A stretch of 64,000 nt of DNA, taken from positions 1-64,000 of the forward strand of contig WELA01007082.1 of NCBI GenBank assembly GCA_009602735.1, in the 5' to 3' direction. Each line of letters starts with the position of its first letter. Positions within the stretch are counted from its first letter, which is position 1. The translations under genes and the position numbers were made by a program. A model generated the notes under the pieces. That model saw only the letters and a list, made by a program, of their open reading frames with translations. It was not told the origin of the DNA and ran no database searches. Positions 63,703 through 64,000 of this stretch are shown piece after piece. Source of the stretch: Mesotaenium endlicherianum (taxonomy: Eukaryota > Streptophyta > Zygnematophyceae > Zygnematales > Mesotaeniaceae).

Positions 63703-64000
63703 ATGAAAAAGATCGCATTAATCATTGAATCCGCGTCAGATGGAGAAATTTGGGGTAGGGTACATTATGATGATGATCTGATTGTTGACAGCGCGGGAGA
63801 TGTCGAAGAACTGAAAAACAAAATGACAGCCCAATTGATGGAATTTCATGATCTAAAAAAAGGACAGATCGATTTTGACATTCAGCATGACATTTCAGGC
63901 CTATTCGACCACAAGGACTACCTGAATATAACTTCAGTGGCCAGGTTAGCTGGTATCAATCCTTCCCTGATGCGTCAATACGCATCAGGTGTAAAAAGTC
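63703..64000 (+). CDS. hicB: HicB-family antitoxin (cut off by the window edge)
   Basis: 99 codons are visible and the frame is open at the edge. The N-terminus has the degenerate RNase-H-like HicB fold (IALIIESASDGEIWGRVHYD, part). The C-terminal visible part (YLNITSVARLAGINPSLMRQY, part) is a helix-turn-helix. HicB binds HicA and represses the shared promoter; the palindrome at 63376-63391 is the likely site. The toxin-first gene order is the usual one for HicAB. Confidence 0.88.
   Translation, partial: MKKIALIIESASDGEIWGRVHYDDDLIVDSAGDVEELKNKMTAQLMEFHDLKKGQIDFDIQHDISGLFDHKDYLNITSVARLAGINPSLMRQYASGVKS

Noticed and set aside
1-64000. tRNA, rRNA, CRISPR arrays, prophage structural genes
   Set aside because: Scanned for cloverleaf 3' ends, repeat-spacer periodicity and capsid or tail genes; none seen.

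Overview
The window looks like a Bacteroidota chromosome, most likely a member of the Chitinophagaceae or a close relative. The reasons are the SusC/SusD outer-membrane pair, a hybrid two-component sensor (HTCS) beside it, lipoprotein-rich sugar-degradation genes, a promoter with a TAnnTTTG -7 box and a TTG -33 box (63366-63396), and the absence of obvious Shine-Dalgarno sites. No rRNA, tRNA or CRISPR array was seen.

Layout. (1) 1-9.8 kb is the end of an integrative and conjugative (or mobilizable) element. It has a relaxase C-terminus and a MobC/VirD4 coupling protein, then cargo, then a tyrosine integrase at the edge. The cargo is a bacterial ubiquitin-like conjugation operon (tandem ubiquitin-like protein, E2-like protein, JAB-E1 fusion). 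Divergent from it is a three-gene operon of sigma-factor-like protein, small helical protein and ImmA-type metallopeptidase. A DUF1016 (YhcG-type) nuclease follows. (2) 9.8-11.1 kb holds wreckage of an older element: the C-terminal part of a large serine recombinase abutting the C-terminal part of a second coupling protein. (3) 11.1-15.6 kb has an outer-membrane beta-barrel receptor divergent from a LytS/LytTR two-component pair. (4) 16.1-20.7 kb is a restriction-modification island with a large N6-adenine methyltransferase, a predicted PD-(D/E)XK nuclease interrupted by an in-frame stop, and a LexA/CI-like repressor with its own palindromic operator.

(5) 20.9-35.5 kb is a polysaccharide utilization locus that I predict acts on fructan. 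It contains three GH32-type proteins, a DUF4960 surface glycan-binding protein, SusD, SusC, a decayed sugar transporter, and a divergent HTCS whose sensor is a periplasmic sugar-binding domain. (6) 35.5-42.4 kb has an alpha/beta hydrolase, a GH5-CBM6 glucanase and three secreted Gfo/Idh/MocA oxidoreductases, with a REP-like palindrome between two of them. (7) 42.5-51.5 kb has DNA glycosylase tag, a TolC gene next to a collapsed ABC-transporter/histidine-kinase locus, two small redox proteins, trehalase with an MFS transporter, and a type I pullulanase. (8) 51.5-55.8 kb makes nucleotide sugars (UDP-glucose to UDP-glucuronate to UDP-xylose, plus an RmlD-like reductase and a sugar aminotransferase). 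(9) 55.9-62.8 kb is housekeeping: Kdo transferase, thymidine kinase, AMP nucleosidase, glutamate dehydrogenase and CcmB, CcmC and CcmD. (10) The right edge carries a HicA/HicB toxin-antitoxin pair with a clear operator-promoter; hicB runs off the window.

The most unusual system is the ubiquitin-like operon with its divergent sigma-like/ImmA module. The E2-like protein contains no cysteine, the ubiquitin-like protein does not end in Gly-Gly, and the set is mobile. All functional statements come from reading motifs by eye; no database search was run.
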